Positions 17,288 through 26,392 of a stretch of DNA of 49,672 bases are shown one piece after another; the first letter of the stretch is position 1; every line of letters begins with the position of its first letter. The position numbers and the translations under genes are program-made. The stretch comes from Acidovorax sp. Root219 (GTDB taxonomy: Bacteria; Pseudomonadota; Gammaproteobacteria; Burkholderiales; Burkholderiaceae_C), in contig NZ_LMIJ01000027.1 in NCBI RefSeq assembly GCF_001428665.1, positions 36,700 through 86,371 of the forward strand, given 5' to 3'. The notes beneath the pieces are model-generated. The model did not search any database and had not been told where the DNA came from. It worked only from the letters and a program-made list of their open reading frames with translations.

Positions 17288-17827
17288 TCAGCGGAAGGCG
17301 CGCAGCTCGCTGCGGCCGAAAACATTGGGAGCGCCATCAAAGCGCACGTCGGTGCTGCTGCCGGCGCCGGCACTTGTGGACGGGTCCTCTGCGCCCAGCT
17401 TGAGCTTGCCCTGGGCGACCTGGCCGAGCAGCCGCAGCGCGTCGCGGTAGTCGCGCACGACGGGGTCTTTGGACTCCTCGGACACGCGGTTGCGGTTGAG
17501 CAGGTAGCGGCTGATGGCGCGGGCCCAGGCGGTGAGCATGGTCTTGCCGGCGCTGCCCGACGACAGGTCCAGCGGCAGCGCGTAGCCGCCCTGGGCCAGG
17601 TGGCCATCGATCAGTGCGCCGGCTTCGGCCACGGCGTCCTGGACGCGGGCCAGCGCCGCATCAGCCCCCGCGACCTGGTCGGGCGCCCACGCGCTGCGGT
17701 CGGTGCCGCGCAGCGTGGCGTCCATGAGCGCGACTTCGACCAGGGGTTGCCCGTCGCTGCTGGCGACCTGGGACAGCTCCTGGGCGCCGGGGCGCTCGGC
17801 CAGTTCGAGGGGGGTGATGTAGGGCAT
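17288..17827 (-). CDS. Mu gp36-like protein (DUF1320)
   Basis: 179 residues. The N-terminus MPYITPLELAERPGAQEL and the central AEAGALIDGHLAQGGYALPL followed by ISRYLLNRNR are the recognisable DUF1320 pattern of Mu gp36, a head-completion/connector-type protein. It lies between the head genes and the tail genes as in Mu-like phages. The C-terminal ~25 residues are Gly/Ser-rich. Confidence 0.88.
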   Translation of the reverse strand: MPYITPLELAERPGAQELSQVASSDGQPLVEVALMDATLRGTDRSAWAPDQVAGADAALARVQDAVAEAGALIDGHLAQGGYALPLDLSSGSAGKTMLTAWARAISRYLLNRNRVSEESKDPVVRDYRDALRLLGQVAQGKLKLGAEDPSTSAGAGSSTDVRFDGAPNVFGRSELRAFR

Positions 17828-17835
17828 GGGGCAGT

Positions 17836-18009
17836 TCAGGCAGTGCGGGCGGGGGCAGCGGCGCGCAGGCGTTGCGCCAGGTTGGCCATGCCTGCCTGGC
17901 TGACCACCAGGCGGGCGCCCTGGCGGGCTTGCGGCTGCGCTGGCACGCGCTCGGCGGCCGATGGATCACGCCAGCGCTGCTGGCCGAATGCGAGGAGCTT
18001 CTTTTTCAT
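17836..18009 (-). CDS. Small basic phage protein of unknown function
   Basis: 57 residues starting at the ATG at 18009 (MKKKLLAFGQQRWRDPSA). It is strongly basic and predicted mainly helical. It is encoded 8 bp upstream of the gp36-like gene on the same strand and is too short for confident family assignment. An upstream TTG at 18036 would add nine residues. Confidence 0.45.
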   Translation of the reverse strand: MKKKLLAFGQQRWRDPSAAERVPAQPQARQGARLVVSQAGMANLAQRLRAAAPARTA

Positions 18010-18130
18010 GGCGGGATCCAAGGTTGGGTTGATCAAACAGGCCGGGGCTTTCCTGCAGTGGTCCCGTTGTCCAGCCCCGGCGAGAGAGGTTGGCGGGGTG
18101 GGCGGCGCCCTTCGCTTCGCTGGTGGGAGT

Positions 18131-18412
18131 TCAGTCCTGCGCCTGGCTGGCGCCTTCGGCCGGCAGGTCGACCAGGTGGGTGACCAGGGCGGGCTCGGTG
18201 GTGAGGGCCCCGTATTGCTGGTCGTCCAGATCGGCCAGCGGGATGACGTCGCCCTCGGGGTTGTCGAAGGCGTAGCCCGCGCGACGGAAGCCCGGTCGCT
18301 TGGGCACCACCTTGAGGCCCTGGGCCTTGTCGGCCGTGGGTTTGGTGACGGGGACTGCAGTTGGCGCCTTGGCGGCCTGGCCGCGCTTGGTGGTGGTCTT
18401 GGTGGTTGCCAT
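18131..18412 (-). CDS. Mu gp35-like head-region protein (HI1506-related)
   Basis: 93 residues. A lysine/threonine-rich, probably disordered start (MATTKTTTKRGQAAK) leads into GFRRAGYAFDNPEGDVIPLADLDDQQYGALTTEP. That is the short domain of Mu gp35/HI1506-type proteins located just after the major head gene. Here it sits 53 bp downstream of the major head protein gene. Role unknown, possibly head decoration or completion. Confidence 0.7.
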   Translation of the reverse strand: MATTKTTTKRGQAAKAPTAVPVTKPTADKAQGLKVVPKRPGFRRAGYAFDNPEGDVIPLADLDDQQYGALTTEPALVTHLVDLPAEGASQAQD

Positions 18413-18465
18413 GGGTGATGGGCTCCGTTGGGTGGTGATGGGGCGACAGGCCTGGTCGGGTCAGG

Positions 18466-19356
18466 TCAGATCAGCCAGGGGCAGACGACGACCTTGGACA
18501 GGTTGCGCATGACGTTGGTGGCGCCGTTGGCCAGGCGCTCGGCCTGCACGACTTCCAGGGCCTCCTGCTCCAGGCTCGGTGGCACCCACAGCTCGGTGCT
18601 GCGGATCGCCAGCGGCTTGCCGTTGTCGCCCACCAGGCTCTGGTGCGCGGCGCGGGCGTCGGCGTAGGAGGTGGTGCTGAGCGTTTCCTTACTGCCGTAG
18701 CCCAGCTGCCACAGGCCCAGGCCCACGTTGCCCCGGCCGTCGGCACCCCAGACGAACTCGTTCTGCTTGAAGACGTTCTCGTCGCTCAGGTTGGTCTTGG
18801 ACTGGAAGGCGTAGTCGCGGCGCTTCTGGTAGATCAGGGGCTTGAGCACCTTGGACGTGTCGAACAGGTACCAGGCCGTGCCGCTGCCGCCCTGGAAGTT
18901 GCTCACGCTGACCTGCTTGCCGGGCGGGCCCACGGGGTGGTCGGTGTCGAAGAAGTACTGGCCGTCGTAGCACGGGGTGGTGAAGGCGGCCTTGAGCAGG
19001 CTGAACACCAGCTCGTCGGGGTGCTCGGCGGCGTCCTGGCCCAACTGCTGGATGACGGGCTTGTAGATGCCGTAGTGGTCGTCTTCGATCTCGTCGCGGG
19101 TGACCGTGACGGTGTTTTCCCAGGTCTTGTTCTTGACCGCGTAGTCGTGCTGGGCCAGGTTCTGGTACTGGCGCTCGCCGATCCACTCGCGGAACTTGGT
19201 GAACTTGCCCAGCCAGGCGTACTTCTGCTCGGCCGTGGCGCTGGGCACTAGGGTGGCGATCTGGCCCCACATGGGCTGGGCGCCGCCCAGGCCGATCTGG
19301 AAGGCCGCGCTGAACGACTGGTTCAGGATGGAAAGGTTGGCTGCATTGAGGATCAT
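18466..19356 (-). CDS. Major head protein (Mu gpT-like)
   Basis: 296 residues. MILNAANLSILNQSFSAAFQ, then YAWLGKFTKFREWIGERQYQ and YDGQYFFDTDHPVG are hallmark segments of Mu gpT major capsid proteins. The ATG at 19356 gives the normal family length; a 62-residue extension upstream is shadow. It follows the decoration-type protein and protease, the standard Mu head order, and should be the most abundant late product. Confidence 0.93.
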   Translation of the reverse strand: MILNAANLSILNQSFSAAFQIGLGGAQPMWGQIATLVPSATAEQKYAWLGKFTKFREWIGERQYQNLAQHDYAVKNKTWENTVTVTRDEIEDDHYGIYKPVIQQLGQDAAEHPDELVFSLLKAAFTTPCYDGQYFFDTDHPVGPPGKQVSVSNFQGGSGTAWYLFDTSKVLKPLIYQKRRDYAFQSKTNLSDENVFKQNEFVWGADGRGNVGLGLWQLGYGSKETLSTTSYADARAAHQSLVGDNGKPLAIRSTELWVPPSLEQEALEVVQAERLANGATNVMRNLSKVVVCPWLI

Positions 19357-19393
19357 TGCGTGCTCTCGGAAGTTGGGGGGTGCTGCGGGCGGG

Positions 19394-19804
19394 TCAGGCG
19401 AAGTTGACCCAGACGCCGTCGGCGTCCACGTCGGCCACCTGGCCGGCCACGCTGCGCGTGTTGCTGCCGTTGGTCTTGGCGACGGTCTGGTCGTCGACGA
19501 TGAAGCAGTCGGCGCCCACGTCGGCCAGGGTGATGGCGTCACCCGAGGCGCTGTTGGCGAACTGGTGCCAGCCCTTGCGCAGCGGCACGCGGATGGCGCC
19601 AGCGGCGCCGCCCGTGTTGTCTGCCCGGGCCTCGGCCACGCCGGCCGCCTTGAGGGTGGTGGAGGTGGCCCCGGGCACGGCGTAGCCCGCCGCGTTGATG
19701 GCCACGAGGGCCCCGGCGTAGATCAGGGTGGCGGCCGCGACGGGCGGCTCCATCTGCTTGCCGTCGCGGCGCAGGGTGTTGCGGTCTTTGGCGAGTGCTG
19801 CCAT
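19394..19804 (-). CDS. Head decoration-type protein (DUF2190-like)
   Basis: 136 residues between the protease and the major head gene. After a short basic start (KDRNTLRRDGKQ), the sequence is beta-rich with small residues (IYAGALVAINAAGYAVPG, ADCFIVDDQTVAKTNG). This is like the beta-barrel capsid-decorating proteins encoded at this position in many Mu-like phages. It probably stabilises the expanded capsid. The annotation is from position and fold pattern. Confidence 0.7.
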   Translation of the reverse strand: MAALAKDRNTLRRDGKQMEPPVAAATLIYAGALVAINAAGYAVPGATSTTLKAAGVAEARADNTGGAAGAIRVPLRKGWHQFANSASGDAITLADVGADCFIVDDQTVAKTNGSNTRSVAGQVADVDADGVWVNFA

Positions 19805-19844
19805 GGGTGGTGCTCCTGGGAAGTGAGGGACTGGGCCGGCCTGG

Positions 19845-21047
19845 TCAGGCGGCGGCTGCGACGGCGGTGGCGCCGGCCTTGTACTGCTCGGGCGTCAGGC
19901 CCATGGCAGAGCACACGGCCAGTTCGGGGGCGCTCAGCTGGGCGTCGCCCTTGGCAAGGCCACCAGGTGGCAGGCCACCCGTCTGGGTGCCGGCCAGGGC
20001 CGCGATGGGCTGGGCTGCGGCCAGGTAGGCGCTGAGCTGGACGATGCTGGTCTTGCCCAGGTCGCGGGCCCAGGTCTCCATGGCGGGCAGCAGCCGGCCG
20101 TCCTGCAGCGCCTTGCCGACCAGGCTGTCGACGTCGGCCTGCTGCTGGCGGGCCGTGAGCGCGGTGATGTTGGTGCGCAGCGCGTCCACCACGGCGATGG
20201 GCACGTACTTGGCCGGGTCGGGGGCGCCGGTGCCGGCAGTGCGCAGGCTGGTGCAGGCGGCCGTGACGGCATCAGGGGAGGCATCGGCTGGCAGGGCGAG
20301 GGCCGAGCAGGCGGCAACAGCGCGGCCCTGCAGGGCGGTCAGCGGGCCGAGGGCCGTGAGCGCCGTGATGGCGTTGGCTTCGGTGGTGGTCTCGGGCAGG
20401 CCGAGGGAGGCCAGCAAGGCCTTGAGCAATGGGTTCACGAATGGCTCCTGTTGGGGCGGGACGATGAATGCGGCCGTGGCGGCCGCGAGGAGGGAAAGCG
20501 GCTCCATGCCGTGGATGGCCGGGGCGTTGGTGAGCGCGCCCATGTGCAGGGCCAGCACCTGGCCGGTGGCCTTGGAGTACTCGAAGACGGGCGAGAAGTA
20601 GAGGTACTCGCCGTTGGCGATGTAGTCCTGGGCGCGCTGGGTCAGCTCGGCGACCGCAAACAGGCCCTTGCCGTCGATCCAGCGCAGCTCACGGAACCAG
20701 CCTGCAGCGGGCGCGGGCTGGCCGTTGGCGGCCTTGTTGAGGGTCTGGTGCTCATAGTCCAGCACCAGTGGCTGGCTGGCGGTTGCTGCGGCAAAGCGCT
20801 GGATGACGGCCTGGGCGCTGGCCGCGTCGATGTTCCATGGCGGCGAATCCATCTCGCGGCCGTCGCTGGGCGCGAAGCTGCCGGACGGGGTTACCTGCAG
20901 GAGGATCTGGCCGCCCTGCAGGCGGGTCTTGGCGGGCACCTGGTAGGTACAGGCCTGGATGGCCACGGCCGTGGCCGCAGCGAGGGCCGAGCACACGGCG
21001 ATGCCGGTGCGGCCGAGGCGGTTACAGGAGGTGGTGCGCTGATGCAT
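19845..21047 (-). CDS. Head maturation protease / scaffold (Mu gpI-like)
   Basis: 400 residues. The N-terminal half has the Mu-protease landmarks: GIAVCSALAAAT, ASQPLVLDYEHQTLNKA, YLYFSPVFEY and GALTNAPAIHGM. The C-terminal half is Ala-rich and helical, as expected for the internal scaffold (gpZ-type) portion. Mu makes that scaffold as a separate product from an internal start; in-frame starts exist here but I cannot pick one. The protease cuts scaffold and head proteins during maturation. Upstream, where gpG would normally be adjacent, an unrelated ATPase gene is inserted. Confidence 0.88.
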   Translation of the reverse strand: MHQRTTSCNRLGRTGIAVCSALAAATAVAIQACTYQVPAKTRLQGGQILLQVTPSGSFAPSDGREMDSPPWNIDAASAQAVIQRFAAATASQPLVLDYEHQTLNKAANGQPAPAAGWFRELRWIDGKGLFAVAELTQRAQDYIANGEYLYFSPVFEYSKATGQVLALHMGALTNAPAIHGMEPLSLLAAATAAFIVPPQQEPFVNPLLKALLASLGLPETTTEANAITALTALGPLTALQGRAVAACSALALPADASPDAVTAACTSLRTAGTGAPDPAKYVPIAVVDALRTNITALTARQQQADVDSLVGKALQDGRLLPAMETWARDLGKTSIVQLSAYLAAAQPIAALAGTQTGGLPPGGLAKGDAQLSAPELAVCSAMGLTPEQYKAGATAVAAAA

Positions 21048-21125
21048 GCCGCAATGGTCTGCGGCGAAGCGCTGCGGGTCTTGTTCCCGCGTCCACTATT
21101 TGGGAGATCGCGTCTCCCGGTGTGC

Positions 21126-22688
21126 TTACCTTCCCGGCAGCGGGCCCGCGTCTTCCCGCTTCCGCGACTCTGTCAGATTGAGCCCTCGCACAAGACCGTC
21201 ATGAACCTTGTACTCTTCAGACTCGACAAAACCCTGAGTGGGATAGAAACATTTGAACTTCCATTCTTGATTGGTACCAAGGCGAAATCCAATGACCGAA
21301 TTCTCGAAAAGAAATTTCAGGTGCTCGCTCAGGGAAGAGGGCTCGATGCTCTGATCGATCTTCTTAAGTTCGCGCTCAAGATCTTCGCGAACGAAATTTG
21401 TCGAACCATTGTGCTGGAGCGCCTGGAACAGCTTTTCAATGATGGGGCGCTGCACCTTCCACTCGTCGAGCAACTCTTCCTTGAGCCATTCCGAATATGC
21501 GGGTTCAGCTCTGTAGATGGCCTCGCATTCCAACAGCGGGTAGCTTGTCACTTCGTCGGAGAAGGGGTCTTTAGCCTCCTCTTTCATGGTCTGCACCGTT
21601 TTGTTCAGCAAAGAGATCAGATCTCTCGGCCGCATCATTGTCCGACGAAGTAAGTACTTGGAAGGCTTCAGACCCTGGCGCATTTCTGAGCGGTCGAAAA
21701 GCGCGTCAATTTCCGCAACCGGCAAGGCACCACGCGCTGAGGCGAAGTAATTGACTCTTCGCATGATCAAGTGCGAGATCGTCTCTCGGTTCCAGTGAAG
21801 AAGAGCGCCGCAATCTTCCCTGAGTTTGTTTTTATCGTTGAGACTAAGGGTCTCGAAAATGTCCTCCCGAAGAAAGACGATTGGACGGAGCATGCCCCCA
21901 TACTGCGAGTTGACGGAATCGCTCGCAGAAACCAGTCCGGCGATCACTTTTCTTGACAGATCGAACGAGTCAGCGTCCCATGCCTCGTCCACGCGATCGA
22001 AACAAATGAAGACTGTTGGCCAAGAACCGCGGGTACTGGACAACGCTCTATCGAGGGACGAAATCAAGTTGTCGATATTTTCTGAGAGCTTCGCCCGAAG
22101 AGAATCGTCGCCTTTCACTTCGTCGAACGACACCTCGCCAACATCGGCGGCCAGTCCTTCGACGCCATCAGTGGAAAGGTCCAGCCCCGCGCTTGGCAAC
22201 TTCAACTTTGCGATGGACAGGAGTTTGGCACCCACTACAGCAAGAAGACCTGGGATCGCATCTCCATAGATCTTCTTCACCAATTTCATTGCATTCGCGA
22301 TTGGCTTAGGACGGGAAAGACCACTCGACTCATACCACCCGTCGATGGCGAGAAGGCTTTGGACAAGAATGACAAAGCGCCACGAATGCTTGTATCGCAA
22401 GGACTCGGCCTTTGTATTGTCCGAAAGCAGTGAGTGGATGTTCCAGTTGTAGTCGTCGAACGACAGCGCCACCGTCAAATGGGGGGCCTTAACGAACTTG
22501 CCGCTGTTAGCCGTGAAGTGGCGGAACACTGCAGTCTTTCCTGCGCCCTTCCGACCCAGCACCAAAAACGACGTAGGGCTGCCACTGACCTTGTCCAAAA
22601 CACCATTGTCAAAGAAGTAACTGGACAGCAATGCATCGCGCTCAGCTGCCACAGTTCCAAACTCGATCCAGTCCAGTATCGACGTCAT
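21126..22688 (-). CDS. Accessory P-loop ATPase (Sll1717-type), candidate defence or exclusion gene
   Basis: 520 residues. IEFGTVAAERDALL near the start, the Walker A motif GRKGAGKT at 45-52 and a Walker B-like VFICFDRVDE at 226-235 match the Sll1717-type P-loop ATPases. The C-terminal ~150 residues look helical with a winged-helix character (IIEKLFQALQHNG). It is an AAA/STAND-like regulator of unknown output. The gene lies between gpG and the protease, both essential head genes, and its base composition is clearly lower in GC than both: a typical moron. The ATG at 22688 gives the family-like start; an ATG at 22724 after TAGGAG is also possible (12 more residues). No Mu-like phage needs it for growth, so superinfection exclusion or defence is a reasonable inference, not shown. 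Confidence 0.85.
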   Translation of the reverse strand: MTSILDWIEFGTVAAERDALLSSYFFDNGVLDKVSGSPTSFLVLGRKGAGKTAVFRHFTANSGKFVKAPHLTVALSFDDYNWNIHSLLSDNTKAESLRYKHSWRFVILVQSLLAIDGWYESSGLSRPKPIANAMKLVKKIYGDAIPGLLAVVGAKLLSIAKLKLPSAGLDLSTDGVEGLAADVGEVSFDEVKGDDSLRAKLSENIDNLISSLDRALSSTRGSWPTVFICFDRVDEAWDADSFDLSRKVIAGLVSASDSVNSQYGGMLRPIVFLREDIFETLSLNDKNKLREDCGALLHWNRETISHLIMRRVNYFASARGALPVAEIDALFDRSEMRQGLKPSKYLLRRTMMRPRDLISLLNKTVQTMKEEAKDPFSDEVTSYPLLECEAIYRAEPAYSEWLKEELLDEWKVQRPIIEKLFQALQHNGSTNFVREDLERELKKIDQSIEPSSLSEHLKFLFENSVIGFRLGTNQEWKFKCFYPTQGFVESEEYKVHDGLVRGLNLTESRKREDAGPLPGR

Positions 22689-22737
22689 CTTTCGCCCCCG
22701 TCTTCGTTTTGAAGGGCACAGCATAGCGCGTCAGCTC

Positions 22738-23292
22738 CTACCCGCGCCCTGCTACCCAATCCAAGATGACTTGCCGGATCTCCTGATCATCCGCCTGGCT
22801 GATGCCCAGGTACGGCCGCGCTGGCATCACCACCTGGTGCTTACCGATGCTGACCTGGCGCTCGGTGGCGCGCTTTTGCTTGCGGCTGGCAAACAGCGTG
22901 CGGCCGGCCACGCTGCGATATCGCACGGTGGACTGGCGCGCCGGCATGTCGATGGTGCCCCCGAGCTGGTGGATCGCGGCGTAGGCCAGGTTGGCGCCCA
23001 CGTCGACCGAGCTGTCGCTGGTGACCTGGTGGCGGATGCCGCTGCGCAGGTAGCCGCGCAGGGTGAGCACCTTGTCCTGGTTGTACTTTTTGCGCCTGGC
23101 GTAACGCGCTTTCAGCGGTTGCCACGGCGTGCCGTCCGGCGCGGTTTGGGTCTTGAAGCGGTCTTGCGTGGACGCCTGCAGGTACTCGCCGAGGCGGTTC
23201 ATGATGTCGCTGCCGGGCGGCTGCGCCTGGCGGGCGAGCATGTCCAGGACCTCGCGGTCGTTGACCTCTGCAGTAATGCGGGTTCCTGCCAT
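22738..23292 (-). CDS. Virion morphogenesis protein (Mu gpG-like)
   Basis: 184 residues. ITAEVNDREVLDMLARQAQ, LGEYLQASTQDRF, PDGTPWQPLKARYARRK and the C-terminal PARPYLGISQADD are the gpG family pattern. The protein takes part in late head or tail joining in Mu. The ATG at 23292 is supported by AGGAG eight bases upstream. It should be followed by the protease in Mu-like order, but the accessory ATPase gene intervenes. Confidence 0.9.
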   Translation of the reverse strand: MAGTRITAEVNDREVLDMLARQAQPPGSDIMNRLGEYLQASTQDRFKTQTAPDGTPWQPLKARYARRKKYNQDKVLTLRGYLRSGIRHQVTSDSSVDVGANLAYAAIHQLGGTIDMPARQSTVRYRSVAGRTLFASRKQKRATERQVSIGKHQVVMPARPYLGISQADDQEIRQVILDWVAGRG

Positions 23293-23304
23293 GGCTTCGA
23301 TCTC

Positions 23305-23412
23305 CTACAATTGCGGCAACATCAGGCGAGACGGCCGCGCCAGGCCCACCGACCCTTGCCCAGATGGGGGCCAGCACTTGGCGCAGTGCTGGCTCTGTCG
23401 TTTCTGGGTCAT
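23305..23412 (-). CDS. Possible 35-residue peptide between gpF and gpG
   Basis: The gap between the head-morphogenesis gene and gpG holds a short frame from an ATG overlapping the gpF stop (TGATG) to a TAG at 23305. The product has 35 residues with one CAKC pair near residues 10-13. Another frame across the same bases also lacks stops but has no good start. Coupling to the gpF stop is the only support. Confidence 0.25.
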   Translation of the reverse strand: MTQKRQSQHCAKCWPPSGQGSVGLARPSRLMLPQL

Positions 23413-24650
23413 CACTCCACCAGGCGCTGGTACAGCAGCACGCCGATGCGCCACTCGTCCTCGGGCTGTGAGACGCCGTGGAAGGTGGTGACACCGCTCC
23501 ACCCGTCGGCCCCCAGCTCGAACACGGCCAGGGCCGGCGTCTCCTGCCCCTCGACGGGAAAGCGCGCCACGTAGCGGCGCCGCACCACGGCCTTGGCTTG
23601 GCTGTGCAGCCACTCCACTCGCGCCCAGATCTCGTCGGGGTCGACCAGCGCCCGGGCGAGCAGGCGCATGTACTGCTCGCGGCCGCGCTTGGTGACCTTG
23701 AGATTGCCCCGCGCGTCCCGAAACAGCTCCTCGCCCACCACCAGGCGCTCGCCGATGGGATCGCGCACGATGGCCGGAGCGCCTGGCTGCACGCCCAGGG
23801 TCTGCAGGTAGGCACCGACATACTCACGCTCGGTCAGGCCCTGGGGCAACAGCTCGGACGCCGGCAGCGGCCGGGGCGGCGGTAGCGGATCGAGCGGGCG
23901 GCGGTTTGGCAGGCCGGGCCCGCCCGCGCTGCCGTGCAGGGGCGGGTCGGGCCGCTCGGGCGGTATGGCGCTGCGCAGGCGTGCGCTACCGGGGGAATAC
24001 TCAAACCCCGGGTCGATGCCCTCGGGCACCCGCACGGTGCGCGGACCGATGGCGCTGCGCTGGCCGATGACACGCTCCACCAGGTTGATCTCGGGCGCCT
24101 GGTCGGGCCCGGACTTGCCCAGGCGCTGCAGGTCGCGTGGCCACAGCCCCCGCACCTTGCAGTGGCACCCCCAGCCGTTGGGCGGGAAGTGGGTTTGCCA
24201 GAACGGATTGCCCTGCTCCAGCACCAGACCGTCCCAGCTCTGGTGCTCGGGCCGGGGGGTCTGCACCCAGTCCTGGTGGTCGTACTGCCACAGCGGCGCC
24301 GCCTGCAGCTGTTGCCAGCGCCCGGCCGCGTAGCTGGTGGCGAGGTTGGTGTCGTAGATGACGCGGCTGCGCCAGTTGCGGCCGCCGTTGTAGTCCCACC
24401 CATGCTTGGCGACGATGCTGTCGAAGTCTTTGCGGAAATCCTCCAACGTGGCGCCGTCGTCGATGGCCTTGGCGACGGCCGCGCGGAAGTCGGTGACGAT
24501 GGCGTCGCGGTTGGCCCCGGCGACCACGAATGCCCAGTCATGCTCCCGGGTGTAGATGTCGGTCCAGCCGTCGGTCGGCAGGTTGACCTTGCGACGGAAA
24601 AATTCCGATTGCTCGGCGAAGGGCAGAGATCCGTGGGCAGCTTGGGACAT
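23412..24650 (-). CDS. Minor head morphogenesis protein (Mu gpF-like)
   Basis: 412 residues from the ATG at 24650. LPFAEQSEFFRRKVNLPTDG at the start, a central GWDYNGGRNWRSRVIYDTNL, and NPFWQTHFPPNGWGCHC are the gpF family core; the last contains the conserved Trp-Gly-Cys-x-Cys segment. The C-terminal ~100 residues carry a phage-Barnase-EndoU-ColicinE5-type pattern (VFELGADGWSGVTTFH), often seen in gpF proteins. A GTG at 24722 would add 24 residues and would close most of the gap to the portal gene. Minor capsid component made after the portal. Confidence 0.88.
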   Translation of the reverse strand: MSQAAHGSLPFAEQSEFFRRKVNLPTDGWTDIYTREHDWAFVVAGANRDAIVTDFRAAVAKAIDDGATLEDFRKDFDSIVAKHGWDYNGGRNWRSRVIYDTNLATSYAAGRWQQLQAAPLWQYDHQDWVQTPRPEHQSWDGLVLEQGNPFWQTHFPPNGWGCHCKVRGLWPRDLQRLGKSGPDQAPEINLVERVIGQRSAIGPRTVRVPEGIDPGFEYSPGSARLRSAIPPERPDPPLHGSAGGPGLPNRRPLDPLPPPRPLPASELLPQGLTEREYVGAYLQTLGVQPGAPAIVRDPIGERLVVGEELFRDARGNLKVTKRGREQYMRLLARALVDPDEIWARVEWLHSQAKAVVRRRYVARFPVEGQETPALAVFELGADGWSGVTTFHGVSQPEDEWRIGVLLYQRLVE

Positions 24651-24758
24651 TGAAAGGGCCGACGAGGCGTTTATAAACGGCGAGAAGCCGGGGAAGGCGG
24701 CGCCGACGTCCGAAGGCCGCACCCCTGGGGGTCAGGGGCCTTGTCGGCGGGCAGGATT

Positions 24759-26387
24759 TCAGCGGGGGGATGCGGCTTCATCGAGCACGTCCGACCGGCC
24801 TGCGAGCTGGGCCGCGCGCAGAGCCTCGGCCATGAGGGTGGCGTACTGGTCGAGCGTCATGCCGGGCAGCAGCTGCTCCAGGCCATCGCGGATGGCTTCG
24901 AGCGACGTGGCGCTCTCCACCAGGTTGCGGATGGGCTCGATCCAGGCCTGCAGGGCCGGGGCCATGTTGCGGGCCAGCTGCGGCTGCATGAGCACGGGCG
25001 GCGGGAGGTCGACGCCAGCACCGGGCAGCGTTGCCGTCGCGGCCGCCTGGCCCACGGGTGGCGGTGGCGGGGTTGGTGGTACCGGTGCGCCTGCAGGCGG
25101 TTCTGGGGGCGGTGGTGGGGCTGGTGCACCGAGCACTGCCTCGCCAGCCTGGGCCTGGGGAATGCCCAGCTTCTCGTGCGCCCAGGCCACCGTGGGCCGC
25201 ACGCCGACTGCCACCAGCTTGGGCAATGCGTCGGCGTACGCCGTGAGGTCTTCGGGTTCCTGGGCGTTGAGCTGCATGCGTGGGGCGCGGCGCAGGCCAC
25301 CAGGCGCCAGGCCATTGAGGGCGGCCATGGGGTAGACCAGGTCGCGCGACAGCGTGGTGTTGGCCTGGCGCACGTCGCCGTCGCGCAGATCCTTGCGCAC
25401 CTCGTTATGCACGTTGCCCAGGGCGTTGGTGCTGCTCTTGCCATCGGCGCCGCTGGTGAGGGTGCCGCCCAGGATGACCTTGGACTGAGTGCGCTCGCAC
25501 CAGCTGATCATCAGCTCGAAGGCGGCCGGGTCGCCCGTGGCCGCGTCGAGAAAGTCCAGCTCCATGCCTTCGGGGATGATGCCGGCCGCGTTGTGGCCGA
25601 TGCCCACTAGGGCGCGCAGCAGCGTTGCTTTGTCCTTCTCGCTGGCGCTGGATGGGTACTTGCCCAGGCGCAGCGGGATGCCGTAGATCTCCAGGAACTC
25701 GGCCAGGTCGCCCACCGAGTAGTTTTTGAAGAGGTATGGCCAGACCAGGGTGCGGAACAGTGAGGCGCGCTCCAGGTAGCCGCTCTTGGCCTTATGAACA
25801 TGGGTGATCCAGCCGAAGGGCTGCAGCGGGTCGCCCACGGCGCCTTCGACCACATTGTTGGTGCGCAGGCGCAGTTCCTGCCGGTAGCCCCGGTGCAGGG
25901 TGAACCAGCTTTGGGGGCGGTGGGTGATGGTTTTGGGGAGCCAGTAGCGCTCGACCCGGTGCCATTCGATTTCCAGGCACGCATAGCCCTTGCCGATGGC
26001 GTCGGTCAGGTCGAACACCATGTCCTCGAAGTCGGGGATCTCCAGCATCATTTCGCTCAACTGGTCGGTCGCCTTCTGCTCGGCGGCGCTGGCGTTGACG
26101 GGCGCGGCCAGCTCCCAGTCCAGCACGCAGGCGCGGCGGCGCTTGCTCATCTCGCTTGCGATGTGGCCGTCCTTCTCTTCCATGTCCTCGAACAGCTCGA
26201 ACTGGCTGATGAGGTCGCCTTCCTCTGCCTGGTCGAGGATGCGCGCCAGGCGCGAGGGCGTCAGGCCGCGCGTGGGGTGCCGCTGCAGCTCGCGCTGCAG
26301 GTGGGTGAGCCGCGAGGTCTGCGGCTCTGCCAGGTCGGGCGTGGTGATGGGCTGGCCGTCTGGGCCGAGGATGCGTGAAGTAGCCAT
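24759..26387 (-). CDS. Portal protein (DUF935, Mu gp29-like)
   Basis: 542 residues. RILGPDGQPITTPDLAEPQT, ILDQAEEGDLISQFELFEDM, ACLEIEWHRVERYW and EFLEIYGIPLRLGKYPSSAS are diagnostic DUF935 segments. Portals form the dodecameric DNA gate of the head. Residues ~415-465 are an unusual proline-rich linker (PAPPPPPEPPAG) before a helical C-terminus. Start ATG 26387, 5 bp after the terminase stop. Confidence 0.93.
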   Translation of the reverse strand: MATSRILGPDGQPITTPDLAEPQTSRLTHLQRELQRHPTRGLTPSRLARILDQAEEGDLISQFELFEDMEEKDGHIASEMSKRRRACVLDWELAAPVNASAAEQKATDQLSEMMLEIPDFEDMVFDLTDAIGKGYACLEIEWHRVERYWLPKTITHRPQSWFTLHRGYRQELRLRTNNVVEGAVGDPLQPFGWITHVHKAKSGYLERASLFRTLVWPYLFKNYSVGDLAEFLEIYGIPLRLGKYPSSASEKDKATLLRALVGIGHNAAGIIPEGMELDFLDAATGDPAAFELMISWCERTQSKVILGGTLTSGADGKSSTNALGNVHNEVRKDLRDGDVRQANTTLSRDLVYPMAALNGLAPGGLRRAPRMQLNAQEPEDLTAYADALPKLVAVGVRPTVAWAHEKLGIPQAQAGEAVLGAPAPPPPPEPPAGAPVPPTPPPPPVGQAAATATLPGAGVDLPPPVLMQPQLARNMAPALQAWIEPIRNLVESATSLEAIRDGLEQLLPGMTLDQYATLMAEALRAAQLAGRSDVLDEAASPR

Positions 26388-26392
26388 GGGGG

